A stretch of 34,409 bases of DNA from Euryarchaeota archaeon SCGC AAA252-I15 (GTDB lineage Archaea > Altiarchaeota > Altiarchaeia > IMC4 > SCGC-AAA252-I15), in NCBI GenBank assembly GCA_000402775.1, contig AQSC01000048.1:1-34409 (forward strand), in the 5' to 3' direction. Below are positions 1-7,284 of the stretch, piece after piece; the first letter of the stretch is position 1; the number at the start of each line of letters is the position of its first letter. The notes beneath the pieces were generated by a model that made no database searches, was not told the origin of the DNA, and saw only the letters and a list, made by a program, of their open reading frames with translations. The translations under genes and the position numbers were made by a program.

Positions 1-598
1 AAGCACTAAGTCTCTGGTGGACTTTAACCTCCTGACCAAGCAGGGAAACCACTGTGTCGGCTTGAGCTTGCCCGAATCCACCGAACCCTTCCATGTCGAT
101 AGACCTTAAATCCAAGCACATGATATCGATCTCGCGTTGAACAAACCCTAAAAGCCGGGCATCCATTGGATCCGAGAGCGCTCCCATCCCCTTCATCTTT
201 GAGATTGCGAGTTGAGCCGCCTGGAAGTGGACTTCCCGAAACATCTCCTCGCTCTCCTGGTTGATGTCAAATTTCCCGCCCAGGTCGGTGCCAATTCGCT
301 CGACTCGCTCATTAAAGCGGGCGTCAGTAGAGTGTTCTTCAAGGGGTGCTTCGAACTGGTCTTGGTCAATGGGGAACTCGAACCAGCTCCCAGCACTGGA
401 TTCGATTAGTAGACGGTATCTCCCGTCAGCGGGTTTGTCCAAGGATGAATGCTCCCCATCCATACGTTGAAGGTCTATTGGCTCGATCAAGCTTCCATCC
501 TCGCGTTGACCGGCAAATACGTGTGAATCGTATTGAAAATCGAAGTGACCTTTAAGCTTTGTTTGTTTACCTTCGGAGTCTATGAGTACAGCAGGCAT
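1..598 (-). CDS. Hypothetical protein, C-terminus cut by the window edge
   Basis: The minus strand is open from an ATG at 598 to the left edge (199 full codons, no stop), so the C-terminus is missing. The protein begins MPAVLIDSEGKQTKLKG, has an acidic middle, and then a helical stretch around residues 120-165 (FQAAQLAISKMKGMGA). No signal peptide or membrane segment is seen and I do not recognise a family. An in-frame ATG at 640 would add 14 residues. A TATA-like AATTTATAA at 657-665 would start the transcript near 635, which favours 598 with a short leader. It is divergent from hpt. Codon use looks like its neighbours, so I take it as a real gene of unknown function. Confidence 0.7.
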   Translation of the reverse strand, partial: MPAVLIDSEGKQTKLKGHFDFQYDSHVFAGQREDGSLIEPIDLQRMDGEHSSLDKPADGRYRLLIESSAGSWFEFPIDQDQFEAPLEEHSTDARFNERVERIGTDLGGKFDINQESEEMFREVHFQAAQLAISKMKGMGALSDPMDARLLGFVQREIDIMCLDLRSIDMEGFGGFGQAQADTVVSLLGQEVKVHQRLSA

Positions 599-644
599 GG
601 TCTTTTGTTTTCTAGAAGCAGGCGATATTTTCACGACCATGCTT

Positions 645-665
645 ACTTATATGAGGTTATAAATT
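645..665. promoter_or_regulatory. Divergent promoter region between gene 1 and hpt
   Basis: The 30-70 bp between two divergent genes is AT-rich and holds two TATA-like elements. TTATATGA at 647-654 on the plus strand lies about 23 bases before the hpt ATG, which suggests a leaderless or nearly leaderless transcript. AATTTATAA on the minus strand (657-665) serves the left gene. The elements overlap closely, so the two promoters may compete for TBP/TFB. This is inferred from spacing only. Confidence 0.5.
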
Positions 666-672
666 ATTAATC

Positions 673-1227
673 ATGCAAGGCTTGCTTGAAAAGAGTCTTT
701 TAGAGGCACCCGTTATTCGAAGGGGGGAATACGAATATTTTATTCACCCGTTAACTGATGCGATACCGGCGCTTAGACCAGAGCTTCTTTTGGAAGTGTG
801 TGACAGGATTGTTGAGGTGGCAAATTCTGGCGCTGAAAAAATCTTTACCATGGAGGCTATGGGCATCCATATTGCAGCGGTCTTGTCCCAGAAAACGGGG
901 CTTCCAATGAATATTGTAAGAAAGAGGGAGTACGGGCTTCCCGGAGAGATAATACTCGATCAGAGTACAGGCTACTCTAAGGGAAAGATGTACATTAATG
1001 CCGTTGAGTCCGGGGAAAAAATCCTCATCGTTGATGCAGTAATTTCAACGGGCGGGACCCTTATCGCAGTCATAAATGCATTGAAAAAAAAAGGTGTTGA
1101 AGTGACGGACGTTGCTTGTGTTATCGAGCGGGGCGACGGAGTGGGAAAGGTTTTTAAGGAGACGGGAGTGAGAGTGAAGACTTTGGTGAAAATCGATGTC
1201 GTTGACGGCAAAGTCTTAATCCTCTGA
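673..1227 (+). CDS. hpt: Hypoxanthine/guanine phosphoribosyltransferase, archaeal type
   Basis: At 184 aa this has the usual length of the archaeal HGPRTase-like family, which transfers ribose-5-phosphate from PRPP to hypoxanthine or guanine for purine salvage in the cytoplasm. The PRPP-binding loop is clear at residues about 117-129 (ILIVDAVISTGGT). The earlier segment FTMEAMGIHIAAVLSQKTG matches the family's conserved N-terminal half. The ATG at 673 follows a TATA-like box at 647-654 at leaderless distance and no Shine-Dalgarno is seen. It stops with TGA 30 bp before a PurF-like gene that appears to have its own TATA box, so purine genes are clustered here. Family assignment is secure; substrate preference (hypoxanthine, guanine or adenine) is inferred. 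Confidence 0.9.
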   Translation: MQGLLEKSLLEAPVIRRGEYEYFIHPLTDAIPALRPELLLEVCDRIVEVANSGAEKIFTMEAMGIHIAAVLSQKTGLPMNIVRKREYGLPGEIILDQSTGYSKGKMYINAVESGEKILIVDAVISTGGTLIAVINALKKKGVEVTDVACVIERGDGVGKVFKETGVRVKTLVKIDVVDGKVLIL

Positions 1228-1230
1228 TTC

Positions 1231-1238
1231 TTATACCA
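1231..1238 (+). promoter_or_regulatory. TATA-like box for the PurF-like gene
   Basis: CTTATACC lies 20-27 bases before the ATG at 1258, in an AT-rich 30-bp gap. The spacing predicts a leaderless transcript starting at or next to the start codon, so this gene may be transcribed separately from hpt. Confidence 0.45.
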
Positions 1239-1257
1239 TAATCATTAAATTATTTGT

Positions 1258-2664
1258 ATGAGTGGTTTATTTGGGGTTATTTCTAATTCTGATTGTGTTG
1301 AAACTCTTTTTCTCGGGACTGACTATCACACGCACTTGGGTACTCAGTACGGCGGTCTCGCAGTCTTGGGTGAAGACGGATTCCAAAAGAAGATCCATAA
1401 CTTAAGCAACAGCCAATTCAAATCAAAGTTTATCGAAGACTATGAGAAGATGAGCGGTAACTCCGGCATAGGAGTTATTTCAGACAAGTATGAGCAACCG
1501 TTAATGTTCCAATCGAAATTCGGAACGTACGCGCTTGCTACAAACGGCTTGATCACTAACAAACAGGAGCTTGGCGAGGAACTTATAAAAGAGGGTACAT
1601 CATTTACTGAAGTCTCAGACGGAAATATCAACACGACTGAATTTGTCGCCAAATTAATCGCGAGTGGAAAAACGCTAGTAGACGGTATTGAGCGTGTTTT
1701 CGAAAAAATCACCGGTTCCATCTCCATCATAATTTTGAATCACAAGGGGATTTACGTCGCCCGCGACAAGTTCGGCCACACCCCCTTAATCATTGGGGAG
1801 GGGGTAAACTGTTGGGCGGTAGCTTCAGAGACGTGCGCTTTCCCAAACTTAGGGTTTAAAGTAAAAAAGTTCGTAGCCCCAGGGGAGATAGTACTTTTAA
1901 CAAAAGAGGGGATTCAATCCCTGAAAGAAGGGGGGAAGACTAACAAGATTTGCTCTTTCCTATGGATTTACACAGGCTTTCCAGCCTCGACTTACGAGGG
2001 AATAAACTCTGAAATAGTTCGGGAGAGGTGCGGTATCGCACTCGCGAAGCGAGACAAAGTTAAGGCAGACCTTGCTTCTGGAGTGCCTGATTCAGGGCTC
2101 GCACACGCAATAGGATATGCTATGGAATCAAAGCTTCCTTACCGGAGGCCGCTAGTCAAATACACTTCAGGATACGGACGCAGCTACACTCCACCCGACC
2201 AAAAGACTCGCGATCGCATCGCCCAGATGAAGCTCATTCCAATTGAAGAAGTCATAAAAGACCAGAGGATCATCGTCTGTGAAGACTCGATAGTGCGAGG
2301 AACACAACTTAAAAACTATACAGTGACAAAACTTCATAATTCGGGGGTCAAGGAAGTCCACGTTCGAGTCGCCTGCCCGCCGCTCATGTTCCCCTGCATA
2401 TACAATCTTTCCACAAGAACGTACGACGAGCTTGCCGCACGACAAGCCATCTATGAGATCGAAGGGGGGGAAATCGAGGACGTTTCAGAGTACCTTGATC
2501 CGGATTCAGAGAAGTATGAGAAGATGGTGGAGTTAATCCGCGAAAAGGTTGGTGTTACCTCTCTTATGTACCAGCGGCTTGAGGATATGATAGACGCTAT
2601 AGGACTTCCGAAAGAAAGGCTTTGTCGCTACTGTTGGGATGGCTGCCACCACCAAGAAGAATAG
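1258..2664 (+). CDS. PurF-like amidophosphoribosyltransferase lacking the N-terminal nucleophile Cys
   Basis: The 468-aa protein has the two-domain PurF layout. An N-terminal class II glutamine amidotransferase (Ntn) domain spans about 1-230, and a phosphoribosyltransferase domain follows with the PRPP loop IIVCEDSIVRGTQ near 339-351. The C-terminal Cys cluster LCRYCWDGCHH resembles the end of the PurF family. Canonical PurF has Cys as the first residue of the mature protein and uses it to hydrolyse glutamine; here the protein begins M-S-G-L-F-G, so Ser stands at that place. Relatives beginning M-G-G-F-F-G are known to me as a divergent PurF-like group, so this may use free ammonia, have another role, or be regulatory. 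No alternative upstream start would supply a Cys. It ends in TAG and overlaps the next start by 26 bp. Confidence 0.85.
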   Translation: MSGLFGVISNSDCVETLFLGTDYHTHLGTQYGGLAVLGEDGFQKKIHNLSNSQFKSKFIEDYEKMSGNSGIGVISDKYEQPLMFQSKFGTYALATNGLITNKQELGEELIKEGTSFTEVSDGNINTTEFVAKLIASGKTLVDGIERVFEKITGSISIIILNHKGIYVARDKFGHTPLIIGEGVNCWAVASETCAFPNLGFKVKKFVAPGEIVLLTKEGIQSLKEGGKTNKICSFLWIYTGFPASTYEGINSEIVRERCGIALAKRDKVKADLASGVPDSGLAHAIGYAMESKLPYRRPLVKYTSGYGRSYTPPDQKTRDRIAQMKLIPIEEVIKDQRIIVCEDSIVRGTQLKNYTVTKLHNSGVKEVHVRVACPPLMFPCIYNLSTRTYDELAARQAIYEIEGGEIEDVSEYLDPDSEKYEKMVELIREKVGVTSLMYQRLEDMIDAIGLPKERLCRYCWDGCHHQEE

Positions 2665-3799
2665 GACGCCTAAGGAAGTTAAAGTCTTTGGGGCTGCAAG
2701 CTTTCTAAACGATTTTGGCTCAGACATGGTGTACCCCATCTGGCCTCTCTTCGTAGTCTCCCTGGGAGCGGACATGCGCATCCTCGGCTTGATTGACGGT
2801 CTGGGGGAAGCGTTAGTCTCAATCTCTCAGGGCGTTTCAGGGTATCTTTCAGATAAGTGGCGCAAGAGAAAGGTTTTCATCTGGACGGGGTATCTTATGG
2901 GTGCCATATCCCGGATAGGCTACGCCTTGTCAAAAACTTGGCATCCGCTGGTTCCGTTTAAAGTTTTGGATAGGGCAGGGAAGATGCGCGGAGCACCCAG
3001 AGACGCCATCATTGCGGACGCATCAACTGATGAGAACAGGGGATCGAATTTTGGGATACTTCGGGCGTTAGACAATCTAGGTGCAGTATTCGGCATCCTC
3101 ACAACACTAGTCCTAGTGAATTTTCTGCCTTTCTCGAAAATTTTTTTCTTGGCGGCAATACCCTCGCTACTTGCAGTTGCCTTAGTATACGTGAAAATCT
3201 CGGATCGCCCCACCGCAAACATTCACAAGGGAGTTTCGACGAAAAACCTGTCTTATAACTTCAAAATCTTTCTTATTGCGAGCGCGATCTTCGCTCTCGC
3301 ATCCTTCAGCTACTCGTTTTTCATAGTCTATGCGAACACGAACGCAGGATTTGCGAAAACATTCGTACCCTTGCTATACCTGCTTTTCACAGTGTTTGCG
3401 GGATTATCGTCGATTCCGGCGGGAAAGCTTGCAGACAAGTTCGGAAGAAAAAGACTCATGCAAGCAGCCTTCCTACTATTTGCAGTAACCTGCTTTGGAT
3501 TCGTTTACGCATCATCCAAGATTATCGCAGCACTCATGTTCATAGTCTACGGACTGCACAAGGGAGTCCTGGAAACAGTACAAAAAGCGTATGCCGCAGA
3601 ACTCGCCCCAGAAAACTTCCGGGCAAGCTCTCTCGGATTATTTCAGATGGTTGTGGGATTAATAACACTTCCCTCCTCATTTATCGCAGGTCTTCTGTGG
3701 GAAACGGTAAGCCCGCACTCGGCGTTCATGTTCTCGGCGTCTCTCGCAATTATCGCGGCAGCGGTCTTGATGTGCTGCACTCACAAACGCGTGAAGTAA
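2639..3799 (+). CDS. Major facilitator superfamily transporter
   Basis: 386 aa with about 12 hydrophobic segments. The MFS signature loop between helices 2 and 3 is visible (GYLSDKWRKRKVF near residues 67-79), and an equivalent loop in the second half reads GKLADKFGRKRLM. The N-terminal FLNDFGSDMVYPIWPLF segment is typical of a drug/metabolite-type MFS branch. Substrate cannot be read from sequence. The ATG at 2639 lies inside the end of the PurF-like gene in another frame (26-bp overlap), which implies coupled translation and possibly a purine-related substrate; that link is inference only. The stop is immediately followed by the leuA promoter. Confidence 0.85.
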   Translation: MAATTKKNRTPKEVKVFGAASFLNDFGSDMVYPIWPLFVVSLGADMRILGLIDGLGEALVSISQGVSGYLSDKWRKRKVFIWTGYLMGAISRIGYALSKTWHPLVPFKVLDRAGKMRGAPRDAIIADASTDENRGSNFGILRALDNLGAVFGILTTLVLVNFLPFSKIFFLAAIPSLLAVALVYVKISDRPTANIHKGVSTKNLSYNFKIFLIASAIFALASFSYSFFIVYANTNAGFAKTFVPLLYLLFTVFAGLSSIPAGKLADKFGRKRLMQAAFLLFAVTCFGFVYASSKIIAALMFIVYGLHKGVLETVQKAYAAELAPENFRASSLGLFQMVVGLITLPSSFIAGLLWETVSPHSAFMFSASLAIIAAAVLMCCTHKRVK

Positions 3800-3800
3800 T

Positions 3801-3810
3801 TTTTATAATA
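3801..3810 (+). promoter_or_regulatory. TATA box of the leu leader transcript
   Basis: TTTTATAATA begins two bases after the MFS stop codon. Its centre is about 26-30 bases before the ATG of the 32-codon leader ORF at 3836, so transcription should start at or a few bases before that ATG. The leader ORF would then be translated from an almost leaderless 5' end. Confidence 0.55.
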
Positions 3811-3835
3811 GTGTTTCCAATAACTTCTAGTTAAG

Positions 3836-3934
3836 ATGAGTAATTTTTTGTTTCCAACGGTTTATGTGACTGACTATCTGGATAGTGGAAACCCGGCAAC
3901 TCTTTTATTGCTACTGCTTAGACTGCGAGAATAG
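3836..3934 (+). CDS. Putative leucine-rich leader peptide of leuA
   Basis: This 32-codon ORF in the 217-bp gap before leuA ends in TAG. Residues 23-28 are six consecutive leucines, followed by Arg-Leu-Arg-Glu. The Leu run is encoded CTT TTA TTG CTA CTG CTT, so five of the six leucine codons are sampled before another CTG at residue 30. A TATA box lies at the right distance for a near-leaderless start. The stop codon falls inside the left arm of a strong RNA hairpin (3925-3956). In bacteria such leader peptides sense charged tRNA by ribosome stalling. Here the position before a leucine-biosynthesis gene is seen in the sequence; the sensing role is inferred. It could instead be a chance ORF. 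Confidence 0.65.
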   Translation: MSNFLFPTVYVTDYLDSGNPATLLLLLLRLRE

Positions 3935-4005
3935 ACGAAAATAGTCTATGTCTCGCCTCTCGTTCGAAATCATTTACTATTAATATTATCGTTTTCATGG
4001 AGGTG
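3925..4005 (+). promoter_or_regulatory. Competing RNA helices controlling the leuA ribosome-binding site
   Basis: Helix A pairs GCGAGAATAGAC (3925-3936) with GTCTATGTCTCGC (3944-3956): 12 base pairs, one bulged G at 3950 and a 7-base loop. Helix B pairs CGCCTCT (3954-3960) with the Shine-Dalgarno GGAGGTG (3999-4005) through five Watson-Crick and two G-U pairs. The two share bases 3954-3956. A ribosome finishing the leader at TAG 3932 would cover the left arm of helix A, free CGC and let helix B hide the SD. A ribosome stalled early in the Leu run would let helix A form and leave the SD open. The pairings are read from sequence; the switching logic is inference. Smaller inverted repeats also occur at 3850-3892. 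Confidence 0.55.
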
Positions 4006-4016
4006 TTATCATTAAA

Positions 4017-5543
4017 ATGATGAACCAATTCTGGTACAACAAGAAAGTAGAGCATAAGGGGAAACCGAAGAAAATTCAGGTTTTCGACACGACGCTTAGA
4101 GACGGAGAGCAGACTCCGGGAGTGACTCTCACTGCGGAAGATAAGTTTGAGATAGCGAAAGCTCTGTCGAGTCTGGGAGTGGATTTTATTGAGGCGGGGT
4201 TCCCGGTTTCAAGTGAAGGGGAGTTTAAGGCTGTGAAACATATTGCTGAGGCGGGTTTTCCCGCAAAGAGTGTAGGGCTTTCCAGGTGTGTTGAGAAGGA
4301 CATGGACGCTGCGATGAACGCGAACGTCGATCTCGTGCACATCTTCATCGGAACATCTCCGATTCACAGAAAGTACAAGCTTAAGATGAGCAAGCAGGAG
4401 ATACTGGATAAGGCAGAGTACTGTATCAATTACGTTAAAGACCAAGGGTTCGACGTGCATTTCTCCCCTGAGGATGCTTGCAGGACGGAACTCGGTTTTT
4501 TAAAGGAAGTTTGCGTTCTGGCAGACGAGCTTAAGGTAGCTCACATAAACATCCCAGATACTGTCGGGGTGATGGCTCCTGCGGCAATGCATTGGCTTAT
4601 GGGGGAGCTTGTAGAAGTTGTGAAGACTCCGTTCGCAGTCCATTGTCACAACGACTTTGGGATGGCAGTAGCCAATACTATCAGCGCCGTCACTGCCGGA
4701 GCGACAATCCCGCATGTTACAGTAAATGGTCTCGGAGAGCGGGCTGGAAACGCGGACCTGGAGCAGGTTGTAATGGGATGCAAGCTAATTCAGGAGATTG
4801 AATCCAACATCAAGACGAAAAAGATCTACGAGACGAGCAAACTCGTCGAGAGGAAGACGGGGATAAGGGTCATGCCCAACTTTCCTATTGTCGGAGACAA
4901 CGCCTTCGCCCATGAATCAGGAGTGCACGTGCACGGCGTCCTGTCTAAGGCCTCAACTTACGAGGCAATCGACCCGAAAATGGTTGGCGCTCAAAGAAGG
5001 CTTTTAGTCGGAAAGCTTGTCGGAAGTACAGGCGTCCGCGACAAGCTTAAGGGTATGGGAATCAAGGTTTCGCAAGACCAGGCCAGGGAGATTACGAATA
5101 AGGTCAAGGATTTGGGAGACAAGGGTAAGAAGGTTGCTGAAGAGGACTTGAAGGCTATTGCAGAAGACCTTCTAGGAAAAACGTCGAAGGAAAAACCGCT
5201 GGTCGAGTTGAAAGACATGGTGCTTCACGCAGACTTCAGTAAGAATCCGACCGCATCAGTTGTGTTGAGCGTTAAGGGTGCTGACAAATCCGCGAGAGAG
5301 GAGGGTGTGGGACCTGTGGATGCGACCTTGAATGCAATAAGATCCGCAATTGGAGACAAAGACATCCAGTTGGACGAATACCATTTGGATGCCATCACTG
5401 GAGGGAGCGACGCGCTAGCAGACGTGACAGTCAGAGTGAGCAAGAACGGAGCATCAACCATGGCCCGCGGCGTCCACGAAGACGTTGTCATGGCGAGTGT
5501 GCTGGCGTTCATAAACGGAGTGAACCGAATACTGAAAAAGTAG
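4017..5543 (+). CDS. leuA: 2-isopropylmalate synthase
   Basis: At 508 aa this is an alpha-isopropylmalate synthase/homocitrate synthase family enzyme. FDTTLRDGEQTPG near residues 23-35 is the N-terminal catalytic and metal site, VHCHNDFGMA near 207-216 holds the metal-binding His pair, and GLGERAGN and NAFAHESGVHVHG are the other hallmark motifs. A C-terminal LeuA-type allosteric domain (about 390-505, with YHLDAITGGSDALADVTVRV) argues for leucine-regulated isopropylmalate synthase over homocitrate synthase. Citramalate synthase is the main alternative. It condenses acetyl-CoA with 2-oxoisovalerate, the first step of leucine synthesis. The SD GGAGGTG lies 11 bases before ATG 4017; a second ATG follows directly. 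The upstream Leu-rich leader ORF supports the leucine assignment. No other leu genes lie next to it. Confidence 0.88.
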   Translation: MMNQFWYNKKVEHKGKPKKIQVFDTTLRDGEQTPGVTLTAEDKFEIAKALSSLGVDFIEAGFPVSSEGEFKAVKHIAEAGFPAKSVGLSRCVEKDMDAAMNANVDLVHIFIGTSPIHRKYKLKMSKQEILDKAEYCINYVKDQGFDVHFSPEDACRTELGFLKEVCVLADELKVAHINIPDTVGVMAPAAMHWLMGELVEVVKTPFAVHCHNDFGMAVANTISAVTAGATIPHVTVNGLGERAGNADLEQVVMGCKLIQEIESNIKTKKIYETSKLVERKTGIRVMPNFPIVGDNAFAHESGVHVHGVLSKASTYEAIDPKMVGAQRRLLVGKLVGSTGVRDKLKGMGIKVSQDQAREITNKVKDLGDKGKKVAEEDLKAIAEDLLGKTSKEKPLVELKDMVLHADFSKNPTASVVLSVKGADKSAREEGVGPVDATLNAIRSAIGDKDIQLDEYHLDAITGGSDALADVTVRVSKNGASTMARGVHEDVVMASVLAFINGVNRILKK

Positions 5544-5573
5544 TGTAGGTGGGGTGTGCGGGAAGCGAACCCT

Positions 5574-6005
5574 TTAGCGTTGTTTTCGCCTTTCCCGCAG
5601 GTTTAGGACTTGTTGACCTGCAAAGGCGACTCCCGAAGCAGCGAAAAGGCCTAATGCAACTGGGGTGTTAAATAACAGTTCGGGGACGGCCCATGCTGCA
5701 AACCCGATTCCCGCAAGGTTTAGTGGATTATCTTTCACGTATCTTCCGAATTCAAGTCCCATGTCGGATAGCGTTCTTCCAAGTTCCTTGAAAAAACCCT
5801 CTTTTTCCGTTTCCTCTGTCTTTACAGTGGGAGTGTGCATCTTCCGAGGCCCGACGATTTGCAGAGGACATAGAACCTCGAATAGGTTGCCGTTCTCGTC
5901 TTCCCTCAGCCCATCAGGACGTTCCGTCAATTTCCCAACAGGCTGAATCGGTTGAACATTCGGGCCCTCACTCCCTTGTGGATGGATAATTTTTCTTTTA
6001 ACCAT
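5574..6005 (-). CDS. Small membrane protein with SepCysS-like N-terminal motif
   Basis: 143 aa. A hydrophilic N-terminal part (1-75) is followed by an amphipathic region and two hydrophobic stretches near 96-112 and 115-132, then a basic C-terminus. I do not recognise a family. The segment N-V-Q-P-I-Q-P-V-G-K-L-T at 16-27 closely resembles residues 19-30 of the SepCysS encoded at 15163-16338 (8 of 12 identical, 2 conservative), with weaker likeness onward including a Cys and an H-x-P motif. No PLP-binding domain is present. It is convergent with leuA (30-bp gap) and 44 bp downstream of the radical SAM gene on the same strand. Function unknown. Confidence 0.7.
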   Translation of the reverse strand: MVKRKIIHPQGSEGPNVQPIQPVGKLTERPDGLREDENGNLFEVLCPLQIVGPRKMHTPTVKTEETEKEGFFKELGRTLSDMGLEFGRYVKDNPLNLAGIGFAAWAVPELLFNTPVALGLFAASGVAFAGQQVLNLRERRKQR

Positions 6006-6048
6006 TGTTTATAGTTTATGTGATGCGTAATATTTAAAATACTTTACA

Positions 6049-7272
6049 TTAAATCCAAATTCCTGAAATCTTTGTCCCGCAAGTCGGACACTTCCCGTCT
6101 TTTAAATGGTTTTTCACGATGTACCCTTTACGTTCCACGCACAGTGTCCCGTCTCTGGGACAGTAGGTGTTACCCCCCTTTTCAGTTGCGAGGTTTCCGA
6201 CGTAGACGTAGTGTAATCCAGCTTCAACCGCTTTTTCCCGGGCTTTTATTAGTGTTTGAGCAGGAGTGGGCGGGAGGTTTTTAAGCTTGTAGTCGGGATG
6301 GAATCGTGAGAAATGTAGTGGAACATCTGGCCCGACGTTTTCGTAAACCCACTCGCACATGGACTGAATCTCGCCTAAATCATCGTTTAAAGTGGGAACC
6401 ACCAAGTTTACTATCTCAAGCCACACCCCTTTTTCACCGTGGATTGTTTTAATCGCCTTCAAGACTTCGGAAAGCTCGGCACCGCAGACGTCCCTGTAAA
6501 AACTCTCGTTAAAACCCTTAAGGTCGACTTTAATGGCGTGGACGTGCGAGCAAAGCTCTTTCAAGGGTTCCTCGTTTATGTATCCGGCGGTGATGACGGT
6601 GTTTCGGATGCCTTTGGATTTGGCAAGTTTGGAGGAGTCCAGCATGTAATCGTAGAATGCTGTGGGTTCGGAGTAAGTGTAGGCGATAGACTTTACTAGA
6701 CTATCCCTGGATTTTGCTGTTAAAACGTTTTCAACCAGTTTTTCAGGGGGCATTTCATAGGTTTTCAAGTCTTCGGGATTGGTTTGCGCTATCTCCCAGT
6801 TCTGGCAGAACTTGCACCTGAGATTACAACCCCCCGTTGCGATTGAGAATGCCTTTGTCTCAGGTAGAAAGTGGTATAAAGGCTTCTTCTCTATTGGATC
6901 AATGTTCACTGAACAAGGATTCCCATACGATAGTGTGTAGAGGACGCCATTCACGTTAACCCTGCTCCTGCAGATTCCGCGCCCTCCCACATCAAGCCTG
7001 CACTCATTCGGGCATAAACTGCATTCAACCAATCCACCGCGAGAAGTGTGATACAATGCCTTGCGAGACCACTTCCCAAGAGTGATCTGAGTCTTAGAAG
7101 TGAATATCGAATCGTTGGGACTTTCAAGAAATACTTTTTTTATAAAATCCTGTTTTAGGATGTAGCCGGCTGCAGTCAAAGAAGCAACTGCTAAAGCTCC
7201 TTTCTTTAGAAAATCCCGCCGTGAAACACCCTGTTCAGGCGGATTACCCTCAGATTTATCTGGTTTAGACAT
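6049..7272 (-). CDS. AmmeMemoRadiSam-type radical SAM protein with Tat signal
   Basis: 407 aa. The radical SAM motif CNLRCKFC lies near residues 149-156. It is preceded by the family's N-terminal Cys motif (CSLCPNECRLDVGGRGICRSR) and followed by a C-terminal zinc-ribbon pair (CPRDG...CPTCGTKI). This is the COG1180/PflA-like radical SAM family found with AMMECR1 and Memo proteins. The N-terminus carries a twin-arginine signal: S-R-R-D-F-L-K at 17-23 followed by a hydrophobic stretch near 26-39. That implies export or membrane anchoring, which is odd for an oxygen-sensitive [4Fe-4S] enzyme. Its stop-to-start neighbour is 12 bp from the membrane spermidine-synthase-like gene, so the two form an operon. 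The reaction is unknown. Confidence 0.85.
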   Translation of the reverse strand: MSKPDKSEGNPPEQGVSRRDFLKKGALAVASLTAAGYILKQDFIKKVFLESPNDSIFTSKTQITLGKWSRKALYHTSRGGLVECSLCPNECRLDVGGRGICRSRVNVNGVLYTLSYGNPCSVNIDPIEKKPLYHFLPETKAFSIATGGCNLRCKFCQNWEIAQTNPEDLKTYEMPPEKLVENVLTAKSRDSLVKSIAYTYSEPTAFYDYMLDSSKLAKSKGIRNTVITAGYINEEPLKELCSHVHAIKVDLKGFNESFYRDVCGAELSEVLKAIKTIHGEKGVWLEIVNLVVPTLNDDLGEIQSMCEWVYENVGPDVPLHFSRFHPDYKLKNLPPTPAQTLIKAREKAVEAGLHYVYVGNLATEKGGNTYCPRDGTLCVERKGYIVKNHLKDGKCPTCGTKISGIWI

Positions 7273-7284
7273 CCTATAAAAATA

